This document shows, in pieces, positions 32,600 to 34,149 of a stretch of DNA of 34,149 nucleotides. The stretch covers positions 1-34,149 of the forward strand of contig NZ_FLSP01000089.1 of the NCBI RefSeq assembly GCF_900091315.1, read 5' to 3'. The notes beneath the pieces are model-generated. The model saw nothing but the letters and a program-made list of their open reading frames with translations. It was not told the DNA's origin and did no database searches. The DNA is from Streptomyces sp. DI166. GTDB lineage: Bacteria; Actinomycetota; Actinomycetes; Streptomycetales; Streptomycetaceae. Both the position numbers and the translations under genes were made by a program. The stretch's first letter is position 1; the number at the start of each line of letters is the position of its first letter.

Positions 32600-33547
32600 C
32601 TACCGTCGCAGCGCCGGTTCCGCGGCCTTCGCCGGATGCCTCGGGGTCTTGTTCCCGGCCACGGGGACGGACCGTGCGGTGCCTCCCTTCCCGCCCGGCA
32701 CCAGTTGCCCCGCCACCGTCGCGCCCAGCGCCAGCGCCATGCCGGTCAGTTGCACCGGCGTCAGCGACTCCCCCAGCGCGGCCCAGCCGACGACCGCCGC
32801 GGTGAGCGGGGAGAGCGGGATCAGGAAGGTGACCTGGGTGGCGGTGAGGCGCCCAATACCGCGGAACCAGAGCCAGTACGCGACGGCCGTACCGGCGAGG
32901 GCCAGGTACAGGTAGCCGCCGACCGCGCGGGCGTCCAGCGCGGGCGGCGCGCCCTCGACCAGGAAGGCGACCGGCGCGATCAGCAGCCCGCCGACGGTGA
33001 GCTGCCAGCCGGCCAGCGCGGTCGGTCCGGCGCCCTCGGGGCGGCCCCACTTCTTGGCCAGCACCGTGCCGGTGGACATCGAGGCGGTGGAGGCGAGGGC
33101 CGCCGAGACGCCGAGCGGGTCCAGGGCGCCGACCGCCTTCAGCACGACCAGGCTCACCCCGAACGCGGCCGCCGCCCCGGTGACCAGGGCCCGTACCGTC
33201 GGCCTCTGCGCGAGCAGCAGCGCCGACAGGCCCACCACGAACAGGGGCCCGATCGAACCGACGACCGCGGCGAGCCCGCCGGGCAGCCGGTACGCGGCCA
33301 GGAACAGCAGCGGGAAGAAGGCGCCGATGTTGAGCGCGCCGAGCGCCGCGGCACGGCGCCACCAGATGCCGTGCGGCAGGACCCGGGCGAACGCGAGGAG
33401 CAGCAGTCCGGCGGGCAGGGCGCGCATCAGGCCGGTGAACAGCGGGCGGTCCGGCGGCAGGAACTCGGTGGTGACGTAGTAGGTGGTGCCCCAGGACGCG
33501 GGGGCCAGGGCGGTGACGGCGATGAGCGCGGGGCGGCTGGTGGCCAT
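32600..33547 (-). CDS. DMT-superfamily (EamA) transporter
   Basis: A 315-residue membrane protein with about ten TM segments in two EamA repeats (first about residues 5-140, second about 150-285). Family features are APASWGTTYYVTTEFLPPDR at the start, GALNIGAFFPLLFLAAYRLP, and in the second half ALAGTAVAYWLWFRGIGRLT with TFLIPLSPLTAAVVGWAALGE. Such proteins export amino acids, purines or other small molecules. The ATG at 33547 is preferred over a GTG at 33556 because AAGGG precedes it by 8 nt. The last 30 residues are a basic hydrophilic tail. Divergent from a MarR gene across a perfect palindrome, so its expression is probably controlled by that regulator. Substrate unknown. Confidence 0.92.
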   Translation of the reverse strand: MATSRPALIAVTALAPASWGTTYYVTTEFLPPDRPLFTGLMRALPAGLLLLAFARVLPHGIWWRRAAALGALNIGAFFPLLFLAAYRLPGGLAAVVGSIGPLFVVGLSALLLAQRPTVRALVTGAAAAFGVSLVVLKAVGALDPLGVSAALASTASMSTGTVLAKKWGRPEGAGPTALAGWQLTVGGLLIAPVAFLVEGAPPALDARAVGGYLYLALAGTAVAYWLWFRGIGRLTATQVTFLIPLSPLTAAVVGWAALGESLTPVQLTGMALALGATVAGQLVPGGKGGTARSVPVAGNKTPRHPAKAAEPALRR

Positions 33548-33575
33548 GGGACGCACCCTTCAGATAGATCGATAG

Positions 33576-33601
33576 AAAGTAGCTTAGTCCTAAGCTACTT
33601 T
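33576..33601. promoter_or_regulatory. Perfect 26-bp palindrome, probable MarR operator
   Basis: AAAGTAGCTTAG (33576-33587) and CTAAGCTACTTT (33590-33601) are exact complements around TC. The element lies in the 105-bp gap between the DMT exporter (-) and MarR (+) start codons. It is AT-rich in very GC-rich surroundings and probably overlaps both promoters (the arms contain TAGCTTAG). This is the typical placement of a MarR dimer site that represses both genes until a ligand binds. Confidence 0.85.
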
Positions 33602-33652
33602 TCGTCAAGCCACTTTCTTGCGGGCGACTCTTCCAGCCCCGATACTCGGCCC

Positions 33653-34149
33653 ATGAACGCACGCCCTGGGCCACGCAAGGACGCCGTCGACGCGATCATC
33701 GAGCAGTGGGCGGCCGTCCGGCCCGACCTGGACACGGCCGCGATGGAGGTCTTCGGGCGGATCAACCGCATCTCGCGCGCGGTGGGCGACCGCCAGGAGA
33801 AGACCTACGGCCGGTTCGGGATCTCCCGGGGCGAGTTCGACGTCCTCGCCACCCTGCGCCGCTCGGGCGAGCCGTACACCCTCTCGCCCCGCCAGCTCTC
33901 GGCGACGCTGATGCTGACCACGGGCGGCATGACCGGGCGGCTGGACAAGCTGGAGCGGGCCGGGCTGCTGCGCCGCTCGCCCGACCCGCACGACCGGCGG
34001 GGGCTCCAGGTGAGCCTGACCGACGAAGGACTGCGGCTCGTCGACGAGGCGGTCGGCGCCGGACTCGCCGTCCAGACAGAGGCACTGTCCGCCCTGAACA
34101 GCGAACAGGTCGGCCAACTGGCCGACCTGTTGCGGGAACTGCTCGCCGG
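33653..34149 (+). CDS. MarR-family transcriptional regulator (3' end outside window)
   Basis: An open reading frame starts MNARPGPRKDAVDAII and runs without a stop to the window end, giving 165 complete codons. The MarR winged helix is clear: GISRGEFDVLATLRRSGEPY, LSPRQLSATLMLTTGGMTGR (recognition helix), LDKLERAGLLRRSPDPHDRR (wing) and LQVSLTDEG. The C-terminal dimerisation helix (ALSALNSEQVGQLADLLREL) is in progress at the edge, so only a few residues should be missing. No ribosome-binding site is obvious ahead of the ATG at 33653. It probably represses itself and the divergent exporter through the palindrome at 33576-33601; the inducing ligand is unknown. Confidence 0.92.
   Translation, partial: MNARPGPRKDAVDAIIEQWAAVRPDLDTAAMEVFGRINRISRAVGDRQEKTYGRFGISRGEFDVLATLRRSGEPYTLSPRQLSATLMLTTGGMTGRLDKLERAGLLRRSPDPHDRRGLQVSLTDEGLRLVDEAVGAGLAVQTEALSALNSEQVGQLADLLRELLA

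Noticed and set aside
29778..33674. A 1298-codon minus-strand frame over the second aminopeptidase and the exporter
   Set aside because: It is antisense or out of frame to two well-supported genes and has no family motif of its own.
1..34149. CRISPR arrays, insertion sequences, prophage, rRNA or tRNA genes
   Set aside because: I read both strands for regularly spaced repeats, transposase or integrase motifs and RNA gene landmarks and found none. A tRNAscan or Infernal run would be decisive for RNA genes.

Overview
The window is very GC-rich DNA with Streptomyces-type gene content: an M. tuberculosis-type RpiB, a BioY transporter, an Fe-type superoxide dismutase behind a Nur-like box, an LAxTG (sortase E type) surface protein, a TerD protein, a CGNR regulator, an NB-ARC/TPR STAND protein and a mycothiol-oxidoreductase-like DsbA protein. 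It looks like chromosomal core to near-core sequence of a Streptomyces. I see no insertion sequence, prophage, integrase, CRISPR array, rRNA or tRNA.

Layout. 1-2270: rpiB (-) and an APC amino acid permease (+). 2285-5216: a receptor-type Ser/Thr kinase (-) divergent from a signal-peptide/LAETG cell-wall protein (+). 5227-8404: bioY (-), a second APC permease (+), then sodF (+) with a Nur-box-like operator and a 3'UTR that looks like the s-SodF small RNA. 8530-12187: a 76-residue zinc-ribbon protein, a DsbA/Rv2466c-like protein with CPWA instead of CPWC (-), and the first aminopeptidase N (+). 12169-16773: a 1368-residue STAND NTPase (-) divergent from a 129-residue two-TM protein (+). The two share a short HSRAEDI motif, and the STAND gene has a strong internal ribosome-binding site and ATG. 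16911-20649: an AbiEi-like/DUF559-like protein (+), an R61-type serine hydrolase (-) and a VOC plus PNPOx-like two-gene operon (-). 20680-24859: an operator region, a CGNR regulator and a 1096-residue secreted subtilase (+). 24876-28499: an ECF sigma and probable anti-sigma pair (-) divergent from a TerD protein carrying about five tandem beta-rich repeats (+). 28618-34149: a stand-alone asd, a Streptomyces-type intergenic inverted repeat, a second aminopeptidase N, and a DMT-family exporter (-) divergent from a 3'-truncated MarR gene (+) across a perfect 26-bp palindrome.

Most genes are single transcription units separated by strong hairpin terminators, often bidirectional between convergent genes. 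The visible operons are VOC-PNPOx (2-nt gap) and sigma-anti-sigma (1-nt gap). Four divergent pairs look like regulator/target or partner arrangements: kinase/surface protein, STAND/two-TM protein, CGNR/VOC operon and MarR/exporter. Two paralogue pairs occur in the window: the permeases at 761 and 6149, and the aminopeptidases at 9575 and 29949.

The best candidate for an undescribed system is the STAND/two-TM divergon at 12169-16710. The TerD beta-repeat protein beside an ECF sigma/anti-sigma pair is second.
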